A program made the position numbers and the translations under genes. Shown one piece after another: positions 13,140 through 24,629 of a DNA stretch of 64,000 nt. The notes under the pieces were generated by a model. The model had not been told where the DNA came from. It did not search any database and worked only from the letters and a program-made list of their open reading frames with translations. The DNA is from Welwitschia mirabilis (taxonomy: Eukaryota > Gnetophyta > Gnetopsida > Welwitschiales): assembly GCA_051453625.1 (NCBI GenBank), contig JBOZIK010000001.1:116162262-116226261 (forward strand), in the 5' to 3' direction. The first letter of the stretch is position 1. Every line of letters begins with the position of its first letter.

Positions 13140-14846
13140 AGGATTTTTCTTCTTTTATTATTTTAGAGTTAAATTTTGCAAAAGAAAATTGTGAAAATTA
13201 TAGCATAGAATCCAATTGTGTCATTTATTTTTCATCTATATCAAAATCATCAAAAAAAAAAAATAAGTTACTTCATCTAATACACCAATCATAATAGGAA
13301 CTTTGACTTTGAATGATAATTCTATACTTAGAGATTTAATTACTAATAGAAAATGTAAAATCCAAAATCCTTTTGATCCACTTATTAGTGATGACATAGA
13401 ATTAAGAAATGCAAGTGCCTATCCAACATTTTAAAAGGAACTTGAAGAATACCCTTTTCAACATTTAGCTGACATAGAACAACTTGTACTTACTTTAGGA
13501 AATGGGAAGAAATTCATTAGTGATCATACTTACATGACTCTCTTTCCAACATACTTAGAGGTAATGAAAAGCTTTGGCTTAAAATGATTTCATATAAGAG
13601 TCTTAAATTATGGAGTCTAGTATAAGAAGTTTTCATTAAAATATTTTTCAGTGAAAGTACCATGAGAAAAAGAAGGAAGAAAGTTACCAACTTTTAACAA
13701 CAATCTCATGAGGATTATGCCATAACTTATGAGTATTTTATCATAGTTATTTATTCCAACCCTGTTGATGAATTTTGTAAAGAAGAATTGATAGATTATT
13801 TCTATAATAGATTGATTAGTCAAACCAAAAAACTTGTGGAATTTTCTTATGGTGGTAACTTAATGAACTTAATTTTAGATAATGCATGGAATGTGTTAAA
13901 AAATCTAGTAGAGATAGATCAAACTTGGCCAAAACCAACTTCTAAAGAAAATTCAACTATAATTCAAATCATTAAAACATGAAAAGAAAGATGAAAAAGG
14001 TGATTCAACCAACATAATTAAGGATTTTACTACCATTTTGGAGAATTACACTCAAATAACAGGTGATGTAAAGATAATATAAAATGAAATTTAACATATG
14101 ATATTTGTGAAGATAAGTTTCATCGAACTAAAGAGTGTTTTTTATTACCAACATATAAAGAGAAGATGTTTGAGTAATTATGTGCATTTAATAAAAGAAC
14201 ATCTAACAGTAAAAATAAACCATAATTTCAACAATGATTAGGTGAACAATCACAATAAAAAACTTTTAAAAATAGATTCAGGAATTTAAACATTCAACCA
14301 AATAATCCCAATATTCAACCAAATCAAAATGATTCACTCAAAGTTCTATAAAAGAATTGAAAAATATGCAAGAAAAAACTAATGATAATATTGAAATCTT
14401 AGTGAATGTACTTCAATAAATAATGCTTAACAATCAAAGATCATAAGAATCTCTTACATCTCAATCTTTACCTAACCAAATGAAGTTAAGAGAGATTTAA
14501 AGGTAGTAACAAGGGGTGAAAATGGTACAACACCTCCTACCCATGAGGTTTTAACTTCTAAAAACAATGAAAAAAAGTAATTAAGAAGATGATGTAGAAA
14601 TTTTAAATGCCTATGACTTCTCATTAACATCATACACTAATTCCATCACTAAAAATTCTTCACAAGAAAAAAAAGGGAAGAAACCATCTACTCTTTGGTT
14701 GGATAGGTTAAACATGAATCTTACCTATAATAAGCACTTGAAGGTCTTAATGTAATAGGTAAACATCAACTTACATTTTTGGAAACTCTTTCAAGAAAAT
14801 ACTAAATATTCAAGTTATGGAAAGACTTAGTAAGAAGAAAACAAAA
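13140..14846 (+). pseudogene. gag remnant of element B
   Basis: Gag forms the retrotransposon particle. Words in order: SILRDLITNRKCK near 13320; EEYPFQHLADIEQLVLTLGN near 13450; MTLFPTYLE near 13540; the Retrotrans_gag core ELIDYFYNRLISQTKKLVEF then YGGNLMNLILDNAWN near 13785-13890; DQTWPKP near 13920; a decayed zinc knuckle ICEDKFHRTKECF near 14110-14150. In the knuckle the second Cys is replaced, but His and the last Cys remain. The same words occur in C on the minus strand. Stops and at least one frameshift interrupt it, and the 3' end runs into a 762-N gap. The start codon is not determinable. Confidence 0.8.
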
Positions 14847-15608
14847 NNNNNNNNNNNNNNNNNNNNNNNNNNNNNNNNNNNNNNNNNNNNNNNNNNNNNN
14901 NNNNNNNNNNNNNNNNNNNNNNNNNNNNNNNNNNNNNNNNNNNNNNNNNNNNNNNNNNNNNNNNNNNNNNNNNNNNNNNNNNNNNNNNNNNNNNNNNNNN
15001 NNNNNNNNNNNNNNNNNNNNNNNNNNNNNNNNNNNNNNNNNNNNNNNNNNNNNNNNNNNNNNNNNNNNNNNNNNNNNNNNNNNNNNNNNNNNNNNNNNNN
15101 NNNNNNNNNNNNNNNNNNNNNNNNNNNNNNNNNNNNNNNNNNNNNNNNNNNNNNNNNNNNNNNNNNNNNNNNNNNNNNNNNNNNNNNNNNNNNNNNNNNN
15201 NNNNNNNNNNNNNNNNNNNNNNNNNNNNNNNNNNNNNNNNNNNNNNNNNNNNNNNNNNNNNNNNNNNNNNNNNNNNNNNNNNNNNNNNNNNNNNNNNNNN
15301 NNNNNNNNNNNNNNNNNNNNNNNNNNNNNNNNNNNNNNNNNNNNNNNNNNNNNNNNNNNNNNNNNNNNNNNNNNNNNNNNNNNNNNNNNNNNNNNNNNNN
15401 NNNNNNNNNNNNNNNNNNNNNNNNNNNNNNNNNNNNNNNNNNNNNNNNNNNNNNNNNNNNNNNNNNNNNNNNNNNNNNNNNNNNNNNNNNNNNNNNNNNN
15501 NNNNNNNNNNNNNNNNNNNNNNNNNNNNNNNNNNNNNNNNNNNNNNNNNNNNNNNNNNNNNNNNNNNNNNNNNNNNNNNNNNNNNNNNNNNNNNNNNNNN
15601 NNNNNNNN
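14847..15608. other. Assembly gap (762 N) in element B
   Basis: No sequence. By comparison with C it should hold the short gag to protease linker, but in C that linker is much shorter than 762 bp, so the gap may be oversized or contain an insertion. Confidence 0.9.
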
Positions 15609-16240
15609 TGAAAAAGTGTCCTAAATTCAAGAACCCAGGGACAGCAATAGTAAGTGTCATCTTGGAAGAAAATAAAATAATTCGAAAAGCTTTGATTAAC
15701 ATAGAAGCTAGTTCAAACATCATGCCCCTTCACATATGTAAAAGACCTAGGTTGGAAAACAAAGTAAAACCTACATAAATCATCTTGAAATTGGATAATA
15801 CTTTAATTAAGAAACCCTTAGGGATTATCAAGGACTTAGTTATACAANNNNNNNNNNNNNNNNNNNNNNNNNNNNNNNNNNNNNNNNNNNNNNNNNNNNN
15901 NNNNNNNNNNNNNNNNNNNNNNNNNNNNNNNNNNNNNNNNNNNNNNNAATCATCTTGAAATTGGATAATACTTTAATTAAGAAACCCTTAGGGATTATCA
16001 AGGACTTAGTTATCCAAATAGTAAAATCTTTTTATCCCATAGATGTAGTCATCATTGAGGTAAAACCTGATGGAGGTTATCCACTACTCTTCGGAAGAGC
16101 CTTTTGTGCAACTACCCACTATATATTTGAAAAATGGACCGATATGATGGAATTTCACATAGGCAATACGAATTTTACCACTCGAGTTTCTAATGATGCT
16201 AAAACAGAAATAAGAGATGTGTGTAACTTAGAAGAATAAC
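15609..16240 (+). pseudogene. Aspartic protease of element B, with artefactual internal duplication
   Basis: Retroviral-type aspartic protease that would process Gag-Pol. It opens with MKKCPKFKNPGTAIVSV, as in C (MKKCPKFKNPRAATISV). The active-site motif reads LINIEASSNIMPL where the family has L-I-D-x-G-A-S-x-N-x-M-P-L, so the catalytic Asp is Asn and the Gly is Glu. Downstream come KLDNTLIKKPLGIIKDLVIQ and GGYPLLFGRAFCATTHYI, the equivalent of the LLGRPFLATA segment. A 100-N gap (15848-15947) sits in the middle and the 70 bp before it are repeated right after it. Once that duplication is discounted the protease has normal length. Frame open apart from one stop, and it ends at a stop at 16239. 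Confidence 0.8.
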
Positions 16241-17064
16241 TTAAACCAACCTTAATTTTATAGCATCTCCTAGTTAAGGAGAGATTGTTAATTCTACACA
16301 AGCTAACTTTATATGATAACCTAGCTAAAATACACTATGTTGAGCATGCAAATGAAGAATTTTTTAACTAGAAGAAAATCCAAAATTTTTACTCAATAGA
16401 AAAACTTTTTAAAGGGTGTCACCCCCATGACATTCCAAGACAACAATCATTAATGATAATTCAATACCCAAACTCAAAAATTCCAACTTAGAACTAAAAG
16501 AGTTTCCCAATGATCTAAAACATATTTTTGTACCTAACAATCTAAAGAAAATTTTGATAATAAATGACCTTATCACTCCTTAATAAGAATCCAACTTGAT
16601 CTCACTTTTGAATTTTAAAGAAGATGTTTTCCTTGGACCCATAAAGACTTAGCTGTCATCCCTCTTTCCATAGTCTAATATAAAATCTACCTCGAGTATA
16701 ATGCTAAACCTGTTAGGCAACCCCAACAAAGACTCAACCCAACCCTTAAGTAAGTAGCTAAAGATGAAATTATTAAAACTTATAAATGTTGGGATCATCT
16801 ATGCTATATCCGATAGTAAGTGGATTAGCCCTTTAATGGTAGTTCCCAAAAATGGTGGGAAATGGAGAATGTGCATTGGTTTTAGAAAACTTAATGAGGT
16901 CACTAAAAAGGATCATTTCCCTTTATTCTTCCTTGATCAAGTACTTCATAAGATCTAAGGACATGCCTACTAGTGTTTTCTTGATGGGTATAATGGCTAC
17001 AATAATTTTGCATAGTAAGTAAAGATCAAGAAAAAACAACTTTTACCTCATCCTTTGGAAACTT
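16241..17064 (+). pseudogene. RT amino-terminal part of element B
   Basis: Linker and first half of reverse transcriptase. YNAKPVRQPQQRLNPTLK near 16690-16750 is the classic pre-RT box. One extra base in an A run near 16770 shifts the frame before INVGIIYAISDSKWISPL. Then come MVVPKNGGKWRMC, FRKLNEVTKKDHFPL and FLDQVL, and FLDGYNGYNN near 16980, which carries the first catalytic Asp region. It lacks the 20-residue insertion found between these motifs in element A, so B and A are different OTA lineages. The coding sequence breaks off at 17064 in the SSFGNF segment, where a CACTA element is inserted, and resumes in frame at 24630. Confidence 0.85.
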
Positions 17065-17082
17065 TACTACTATAAATATAGG
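17062..17082 (+). repeat. CACTA left end: TSD CTT plus 18-bp TIR
   Basis: CTT target duplication at 17062-17064, then TACTACTATAAATATAGG. The initial T stands for the C of CACTA. It matches the right TIR at 14 of 18 positions. Confidence 0.85.
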
Positions 17083-17465
17083 CTTTTAAAGCATTTCTAA
17101 AATGTTGAAAAAGGCCTTAAGAATCTTAAGAAACATCTTAAATGATTTTAAGGTGTTTTATCAAAAAAAAAAAAAAAAACCATTAAAACCCCTCATCTTA
17201 AAAGCACTCATGCGTTTAAGGTGTTTTCAAGGTGTTTTAATAAAAATGCCTTAGAAACATTTTTTGAGGTATTTATATCAAAAAATTTCTTAAAAGCCTT
17301 TTAAGGTGTGGCCTTTTAAGGAATTTTCTAATATAAATGCCTCCACATGATTTTAAGGCATTTTCTTGCATAAATTCCTCAAGCCAATTTTGAGGCATTT
17401 TTCTACATGAATGCCTCGAAATGTTTTTGAGGCATCCTAGTGAATAAATGCCTTAAGATATGTAA
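17083..17465. repeat. CACTA left subterminal repeat cluster
   Basis: Dense array of degenerate motifs in both orientations: TTTTAAGGTGTTTTA, AAATGCCTTAGAAAC, TTTTGAGGCATTTTTC, TAAATGCCTTAAGA. Subterminal clusters of this kind are the binding sites for the element-encoded DNA-binding protein in En/Spm-type elements; here the role is inferred from position. A poly-A run sits at about 17163-17180. Confidence 0.8.
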
Positions 17466-18674
17466 TTTTGGGGGGTAAAAAAAGGCTAAAAAAAATGAAT
17501 AACTTGAGTCAATTGACCCAAAAATTTGCTTTTAGTATTTCAAAAATATTATTAGATTTAACTTAAAATAAATCATTTTTTCTTAATGGTTTATAGTGAT
17601 GTTTTAGCATGATGTCTATTATAGATTTAAGTTTTATTATGAAGTACTATTAGTTGATAAAATATTTAAAAAACATGAAAATAGCTTTTTAATTAAACAA
17701 AGATTTAGACTATAGGCATCTCATGAGTAATTTGTAACTAAATTTACAAATTCCTCCTTTCATACATTAATGTTCTCTAAAGTGTTCTTTCAATTTACTA
17801 AGTTATTTAAAAGGTGTAATAGAAAACATTCATGTATTTTAACACTAAGATATTTGTATATTTTTTTTCTTTGAAATTTATATTTTGTATTTCTAATTTC
17901 AGGTAGTAGGATTTCTAATGAAAACAGTACAATAATTGAGAAATAGGATTATAGTGGGAACTGCATCTTACTTAGAAAGGTTGAAGCTATTAGTTCATTT
18001 AAGTAGCCAAAAGTATTATTACATTATACTTGAAAAATGATATGATTATATAGAATGTGTGTGTTTTTGAACTTAAAATAATGATGGGTCATAAGGCTAG
18101 ACAAATAATACTACTAAAAACATGATAAATAAATTATAGGATAATTATAAAATTAAGAATAATACATTCATAACTTAAAACATAATATGATTACAAAGAA
18201 AGAGGAAAGAGTATAAAACCAAAGAGACAAATAATCAATATGATTTCAAGAAGGAATAATAAATACTAACACTTACTTTTAAAAAGCTACTTCTGAAGGC
18301 TACCTATAGGCATATACTCATATAGTATTAACCTAATAACTTACTTAAATGGGTGTGCCTTAACTGCCCCAAAAACGTTATCTTAATTTGCAATCATTAA
18401 TATAAAGATTAGTCTAGACTTAGCTCATAACCCTTAAATAAAAATAAAAAAACATTATGAGCCATTCCTAGTGTTCTTGCAACCCCTTGAGATTTCAAAC
18501 CTTTACTACAATAGGAGTAATCTTGTAACCATGCAAAATGCTATCATATGTTTAGAGTCTTATCTTTATGTTTACTTCATTTTAAGTAAGTGATAACATG
18601 AATTATCAATTAAAGACCTAAACATCCTACAAGTAACTAATAATTGGATATAGAATTTGATTAAATAACTTTAG

Positions 18675-18766
18675 TTAGTATTGCTTCTAGTTGACACATC
18701 CCTAGCTATATCTTACTCAATTAGTATTGCTTCTAGGTGGCACATCCCTAGCTATATCTTACTCAA
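18675..18766. repeat. 46-bp tandem duplication inside the CACTA element
   Basis: The unit beginning TTAGTATTGCTTCTAG and ending TATCTTACTCAA occurs twice in direct succession with about two mismatches (TAGTTGACAC versus TAGGTGGCAC). It is a local duplication with no coding signal. Confidence 0.8.
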
Positions 18767-19912
18767 TTAACTATTGTGGTGAACCAAGGTAGTTAAAAGA
18801 TACATTTTCCCTCTTCTTTTTGTTAAGATTATTATTAACCTTATACTTCTTAATAACTTTATCACCATTATTTAGCATTTGTAAACATTTAATTTACATA
18901 ACTATCAATTGTATAATTTGATAAAAACATTATGAGTAAATAAAAATATTTATCTACATTTCTTAATAAAACTTAAAGATTATTTAAAGAAAGGAAAATT
19001 ACGAGAAAAAACTAATATTTCTTTAACATTTCCATCTTGACACTAGAATTTTAACTTTTTCTTAAGAGCTTTTAACACCTTGCATGTAAAGTTTCAAACT
19101 CTTAAAGTACCTAAAGTGTATTTTCTGGTACATTGATAAAAAGCATAAAATAATTCACCACATATTCAATTAAATAAAACAAATATACCTATATTAATAA
19201 ATTGTATAACTATATACAAATCATGGGGATTTACTCCTCTATTTGCCCCATGGGTATAATTTCTTCACCCTTAATTTGAACAAATAACTCATAAATGGTG
19301 AAATAGATCATAAATACAATTTCATATTAATAGAAAAAGACTAAGACAATAATGATGATTGAGGGGAAATAAAAGCACATGTCATAATTTACGCAAGTTA
19401 TAAAAGTGATCAAACCAAGCAGTCTTATTAAGAAAGAGAATTTTAATGCTTTCTTACTATCAAAAATAGTGAAATAACCAAATAGAAAAAATTATAGAAA
19501 AAAACTCAAAATTGTTCCTTTAACAATATCTTCCAAAAAGAAAGAACATGCATACTAGTTATACATGCTAGTGCTAAAGATACTCACTTAACTTTAGCTT
19601 TTCTTATTGAGGCTACAAAGAAAGGAACAAGGCAGTACATGAGGGGCATCTCATGAGGGAATTGTATAGACGATGTACTAAAATGGAATGGAATTATTAA
19701 ATACACTCATTATCATAAATAATACTAGTGTCTACCTAATGTTGTTGATGCTATCTACTGCCCTGTGACATCAACAGAGACTACAAAATGTTATAGATGA
19801 ATGGTATGTCTTGGAACATTGTGCTTGCAATGATTAGAATCATATCCTTTTAAATAAGGCCATCATTATGTTTCTAAAAATACAAAATCAGCACTAGATT
19901 TATCCATGTTAC

Positions 19913-20063
19913 TTTCTTTTGTCTTCTCTTAGCTTGTAGTCACATAGTACTTGTACACTAAGGCTAGTATCATTTTCAAATAATAAGAAGCAATCATAGG
20001 ATAATTCCAATCTAAGACATATTTCATGGTCAGTCTTCTTAGTGGAATAGGTTACACAACTAA
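19913..20063 (-). other. Unidentified exon-like open segment in the CACTA interior
   Basis: On the minus strand a T-rich tract and CAG acceptor (TTTATTTATTTCAG) are followed by about 50 codons without a stop, starting SCVTYSTKKTDHEICLRLEL, then a possible GT donor. Such a run is unusual in DNA this AT-rich, and the orientation agrees with the TSJT1-like exon at 23448-23674. I do not recognise the protein. It could be another captured exon, part of a decayed transposase gene, or chance. Confidence 0.25.
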
Positions 20064-21284
20064 CTGAAATAAATAAAAATTATGCATGTAATCAATTCAA
20101 GCATTAATGCCATTGCTAAGAAACATTGTTTGGTATTTGAAAAAGATATTATATTATTTTTATATATGATATACAAATATAAATGATGAGAAAAAACTTA
20201 ATATGATAGCATAAACATGAGTTTTAGTTTAGATCAACTATTGGCTACTTAGCTTATCTAGTAAGGGGCAATAAGCTCTTTACTATACAAAGAATGATTT
20301 TAAATTTCCAAAATCCACTAGCATTCAAGTTTTTTATTGCTGTCATACTTTAGTAATTGGTAAGGAATACATCGTATTATTATACTTGAGTAACTATTAA
20401 AAAACCAAGCATCATTCATTTATCCTAGCATTACTATAAATATTCCTTACCAATATACTATTAAAGCATGGATGTCTTTTTCTACTTTTCAATTGATATG
20501 ATAATACACATTATTTCTTTTCATTTTAGTTTTGGAATAAGTAGTTAAGAAGGTTACATTATTTATCCTCTTTTGTATCCCTAGTTTCTTCATCATAAAT
20601 AAGCCTTTTTTTTATAGGCTAGAATATTCAAGATTAGCACAAAGATTTATCTGACAACTTTGTCATAGATATGTAGATTATTTTATGATTCATTGTAATA
20701 ATACTCTTGTTGCTTCTTTATTCTAATAATTTTAACTACATGCTTTCAAGAATGACACATTGAATTTCATTGAGGTCATGTATTTATTTTTAAGATTAAG
20801 CTTTAAATTTTGAAAACTACTCCCCTACACTCCATTAGATTTTTCAAACATAAGAATGATATTTTTAAATTATAATTTTAAAAAGTTGTAGAATATGATC
20901 TTGAATGAGATAAATAGGCAGATTTTTTAGTGTGCTTTTAATTTTTTATTGATTTCTAGTTCTGGGCTCCTTATAATTTGCACTAGAAATTGCAAGAACC
21001 TTCATTATAGAGATTTAAAACTCAAAATTTAAAAAAATTCAAATTCTTAGAAAAGATTCGAGTTGATTTCAGTGCATAAACAAAAATAAAAACAACCTAA
21101 TAACAGTGCAAATTTCTTTCAACTTCAAAAGTGCAAGTAACAAAAATGAGAGTAAGCAAGGGTAAATTTATCATATTTTTGAAGTCATTAACATAATTGA
21201 CTAATAAGATTAAAGACATTAGTACTACTTGAATAACTGATACCCTATCTGAGAAATACATTTATTAATAGGACCTTATAACAC

Positions 21285-21558
21285 AATGGTTATAAAGAAA
21301 ATCTTATGTTTGATGATACATAGAGAGAATCCTAAGTAGTATCACCATTTCTAACATCAATGGGTTTAATANNNNNNNNNNNNNNNNNNNNNNNNNNNNN
21401 NNNNNNNNNNNNNNNNNNNNNNNNNNNNNNNNNNNNNNNNNNNNNNNNNNNNNNNNNNNNNNNNNNNNNNNAATGGTTATAAAGAAAATCTTATGTTTGA
21501 TGATACATAGAGAGAATCCTAAATAGTATCACCATTTCTAACATCAATGGGTTTAATA
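21285..21558. other. 100-N gap with duplicated flanks (assembly artefact)
   Basis: The 87 bp ending at 21371 recur almost perfectly at 21472-21558 on the other side of a 100-N spacer, with one mismatch. This is the signature of two overlapping contig ends that were scaffolded, not merged, so the true sequence should contain this segment once. The interior around it shows no gene. Confidence 0.85.
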
Positions 21559-23447
21559 AACTTGGACAAGAAATAATAGCATATCCAGATGTTATGTGTC
21601 ATTGAATAAAATAATAACTTCATGTCTGGAGCATACTAATTAAGATGCATTAGCTTTCCATAGATCTCTAGATCTGAGACAATATCATGCCAATATAGAA
21701 ATCCTCTANNNNNTTCAAGTATGATATTGAAACATTTCTGTAAGTCAAACAGTCTTCTTTTCTCTAAATCTACAAGCACTTGACTAATCAAAAACATTAG
21801 AGTAAATTCATTTAGTTAACCTAATGTTGTAAACATTCCCATGATCATATGGTCACCCTAAAGCAAGAATTAAAGGAGCATAGGATCATATGATTAATAG
21901 AATAAGTTGTAATAAATTTGATGTATCACACACACTAAGATTTAAATAACACACATCATGATTTACACTTTTCAAAGAATATGAGTTTTGTGTATTTATT
22001 TCCTTGACTACCTATCTCGAAAAAACTTGAGCTTGATTAAAATTCCAATCAATAATTATTTAATGACTACAAACTATGAGCCATAACCATCATTGGCATA
22101 AATAAGTATAAGACCCACTCTAAGATAAACATCATTATTATCTTGTTTGAATGACTATTAGCTAGCTTCTAACTATTCAATAGTAAATGCTAGGACAAAC
22201 TACAAACATGATGAGATATGCATATGAGAATACTCCAAAATAATGTAAGTCTAAGAGTTTCAAGCAATATGTAAGTATCTTTCACAAGCCTTTATACTTT
22301 AATGTGTGCTATAAAAAAGTTGTAAAGCTATTACAAATGATTTTCCTCAAATATAAGTACTTCAAAACCTACAAAATTGAACTCATGTAGGTACATTGAA
22401 ATAGATTCAACATGCATATGAAAATGATCTCAAAATTAATACATCTATTTCCATAATGAGAACAATATCAAAAGAAGTTTGATAAAAAGTAGTACATAAT
22501 TTTACATTCAAATCCATCTCAGAAGCTTGATTTCTTTGCTTTAATTTATTTTTAGAGTTGGACACAGAAGATGCCATTCTAACTGATGCTCTCGCTATTA
22601 CAATTGTTATGGTATCCTTTGTTTAAATAGTGCTCTCATCCTTCAGTGAATATTTTCTCATATGATCTAGAATTATTAGCATCGTGTAGATGCTATTCCA
22701 AAAGCCTTATAATTTTTGCTTTACATCATAACAAAATAAACAGAAGTTTCAACTATAAAGCCAATAAGAAACATTTGATATAAAATTATTAACTGACTAT
22801 TACCCAACATTCTATATCTAATAAAGCATGACATTTTTAAAAGGTGATAAGATTTTACAAATTATAAAACTATTAGAGTTACTACAAAATAAAGGAATAG
22901 GAGGCTAATAAATACATTTTGTAGATATGTTTTGTTAAGCAATAAAAAAGTATAAAAACAATAAATGAATAATAAATACCTTCTAATACTAAATAATAAT
23001 ATAGGCCTACTACTGCAATAGCTAGAAAGGGTGATAACTCCTCATGTTACTAGATATATTTCTTATCTTTTATTATTGAGAAAGATATTCCTGGACTAAG
23101 CCAGTTTTAGACTGAAAAATACCAAACCATTAAACTGAGTTTCATGTCCTTTTTGGAGAAAAGAAATAAAGACCTATACGTTTTGCTAATAGACATATTA
23201 AAAATATGCCCTTGACTAAGACAAACTTAGTTTAGCATAATTTCAGCCTTAAAGAAGGTGTTCAAACTAAGTATCACTCTAAAATAGTGGGCCAATCCAT
23301 TCTCTAATATAGTGAAGTGGAAATCTAGTAAAATCTTCACTAATGGATGTTATTTTTTAAAAGGCTTTCCTTGAGAAATATGGAAGAAACTAAAACATCC
23401 ATCTAATAGATTTTATTAAAAAATTTGGAAGAGTCTAAAAAACATAC

Positions 23448-23674
23448 CATAGTAGTGAAGACCATGTTGGAGGCTGAATCCACCAAGATGAAGGCAAACT
23501 TTTTAGAAAGATCTCTTACAACCTAATTGGCAGGGTACGGTCCCTTGTCTCTTAGGATTTTGTAAGTCTTGATCATAATATTCACCTTGCTAGTGGTCTT
23601 ATTAAGATCATACTGTTGCCTTAGCTCTACCACATTATGAAGAAATCCATCAAAGATGCAAAAAATGTCATCCA
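23448..23674 (-). pseudogene. Captured exon of a TSJT1 / aluminium-induced (Wali7, DUF3700) type gene
   Basis: On the minus strand a TTTCTTTAG acceptor is followed by 227 bp and a GTATGT donor. The frame reads DDIFCIFDGFLHNVVELRQQ, YDLNKT, IKTYKILRDKGPYPAN, a stop (CAG to TAG), VVRDLSKKFAFILVDSAS. This matches the conserved core of plant stem-specific TSJT1 / aluminium-induced proteins, which carry a class-II glutamine-amidotransferase-like fold and the YGL and LRDR signatures, here YDL and LRDK, followed by GPYPADQVVRDL in the family. Only this internal exon is visible; exons for the N-terminus and for the later LYWGI segment are not seen nearby. The nonsense codon makes it nonfunctional. 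The family match is from remembered motifs, not a search. Confidence 0.68.
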
Positions 23675-24284
23675 CTAAAGAAAAGAATCTAAAAATAGAA
23701 AAGGAAACATAAATTTCTTGTCAAAGATTGTAATAAACTAAATTAAATAAAATTGATACTATAGTAAAAGTAATAGAAACCCTATCAAATCCTGTAGAAA
23801 TCCTAGTGAGCACAAAATATATAAGCTAAGATTTGAACATCCCTAATTTTTATGAAAATAGCATTCAGGTTTGTAGAAATAAAGGAATTTAACAAATTGA
23901 TTCCATTCTTATAGTTATACAGATCTATAAAGATATTTTAAATAGAAACTAGTAAAGCAATGGAGGGATTGAGGGCTTAAATAAGAAGGTAATCTTGAAT
24001 AAGAATGCAATAAAGGAAAAGAGTAATGAGAATGTAGGATGTAATTAAATGGTTTTCTTAGGAGCTCAGTTTCCTCTCAATAAATATGCATGAATTGGTT
24101 TCTTCTAGAGCTCAGTTTCTTCTTCTAATATATGCACAAAGAAGTTAGAGAGCTTGGTTTCTTCTCCTAAGATATGTGTAAAGAAGCTTCATAGGAGCTC
24201 GATTTCAGCTTTTTAAAATATGTGTAAAGGTTTATTTTTTGTAACATTCATGACTACATTATTAACGTTTCATGAATTTTTTGA

Positions 24285-24608
24285 ACATAGCTTTTAAGGC
24301 ATTTGTTCTTATAAATTCCTTAAAACAATGATGGGTTTTTAAGTCATTTAATTTAGGAAATATTATCACTATTTTTAATCAAGGAAATATTTTAAGGTGT
24401 TTGTTCTTTTAAATGCCTTAATACTACACATATTTTTAAGGCATGTTTTAATAAATGCCTTAAAAATAATTTCAAGGATTTTTAAGGCATTTATTTTAAA
24501 AAAATATCTTAAATATATTATCGTTGTTTTTATTCAAGGTGTTTATTAAATTAAATGCCTTAAAAAACCTTATAGTAAAGATGTTTATTTATATAAATGC
24601 CTTAAAAA
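24285..24608. repeat. CACTA right subterminal repeat cluster
   Basis: Mirror of the left cluster: repeated TTTTAAGGCATTT / AAATGCCTTAAAA units in both orientations, such as AATGCCTTAAAAATAATTTC and TAAATGCCTTAAAAACC. Spacing is about 30-60 bp. The same word is found in the left cluster, which ties both ends to one element. Confidence 0.8.
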
Positions 24609-24629
24609 CCTATATTTCTTATAGTTCTT
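24609..24629 (-). repeat. CACTA right end: TIR plus TSD CTT
   Basis: The minus strand reads AACTATAAGAAATATAGG from 24626 inward, and CTT follows at 24627-24629. The final base (T where canonical elements have G) is changed, consistent with an immobile old copy. Confidence 0.85.

Larger units (their letters stand above)
17065..24626. mobile_element. CACTA (En/Spm-type) DNA transposon inserted in the RT of element B
   Basis: Left end TACTACTATAAATATAGG and right end, reverse-complemented, AACTATAAGAAATATAGG. Both derive from a CACTACAAGAAATATAGG-like TIR, typical of plant CACTA elements. A CTT on each side (17062-17064 and 24627-24629) is the 3-bp target duplication, and removing the element plus one CTT restores the RT frame and length exactly (SFGNFTFR, one stop, MPFGL). 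Both ends carry dense subterminal repeats of TTTTAAGGCATTT. The interior (17466-24284) has no recognisable TnpD/TNP2 transposase. It contains one recognisable host-like exon (23448-23674, minus) and scattered weak coding-like pieces, so it is a non-autonomous, gene-carrying type or a decayed one. One 100-N gap and one 5-N gap lie within. Confidence 0.85.

Noticed and set aside
17062-17067. 6-bp CTTTAC direct repeat as the target duplication of the DNA transposon
   Set aside because: Aligning both ends to the CACTA consensus puts TAC inside the element, giving the canonical 3-bp CTT. The extra match is chance.
18675-18766. Direct repeat considered as a CRISPR-like or att site
   Set aside because: Two adjacent 46-bp copies without spacers in a plant transposon. 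An ordinary tandem duplication.
22551-22640. Short open segment with possible splice sites (plus: LDTEDAILTDALAITIVM; minus: MASSVSNSKNKLKQ) inside the CACTA element
   Set aside because: Open in both directions, very short, no recognised motif. Too weak to call.
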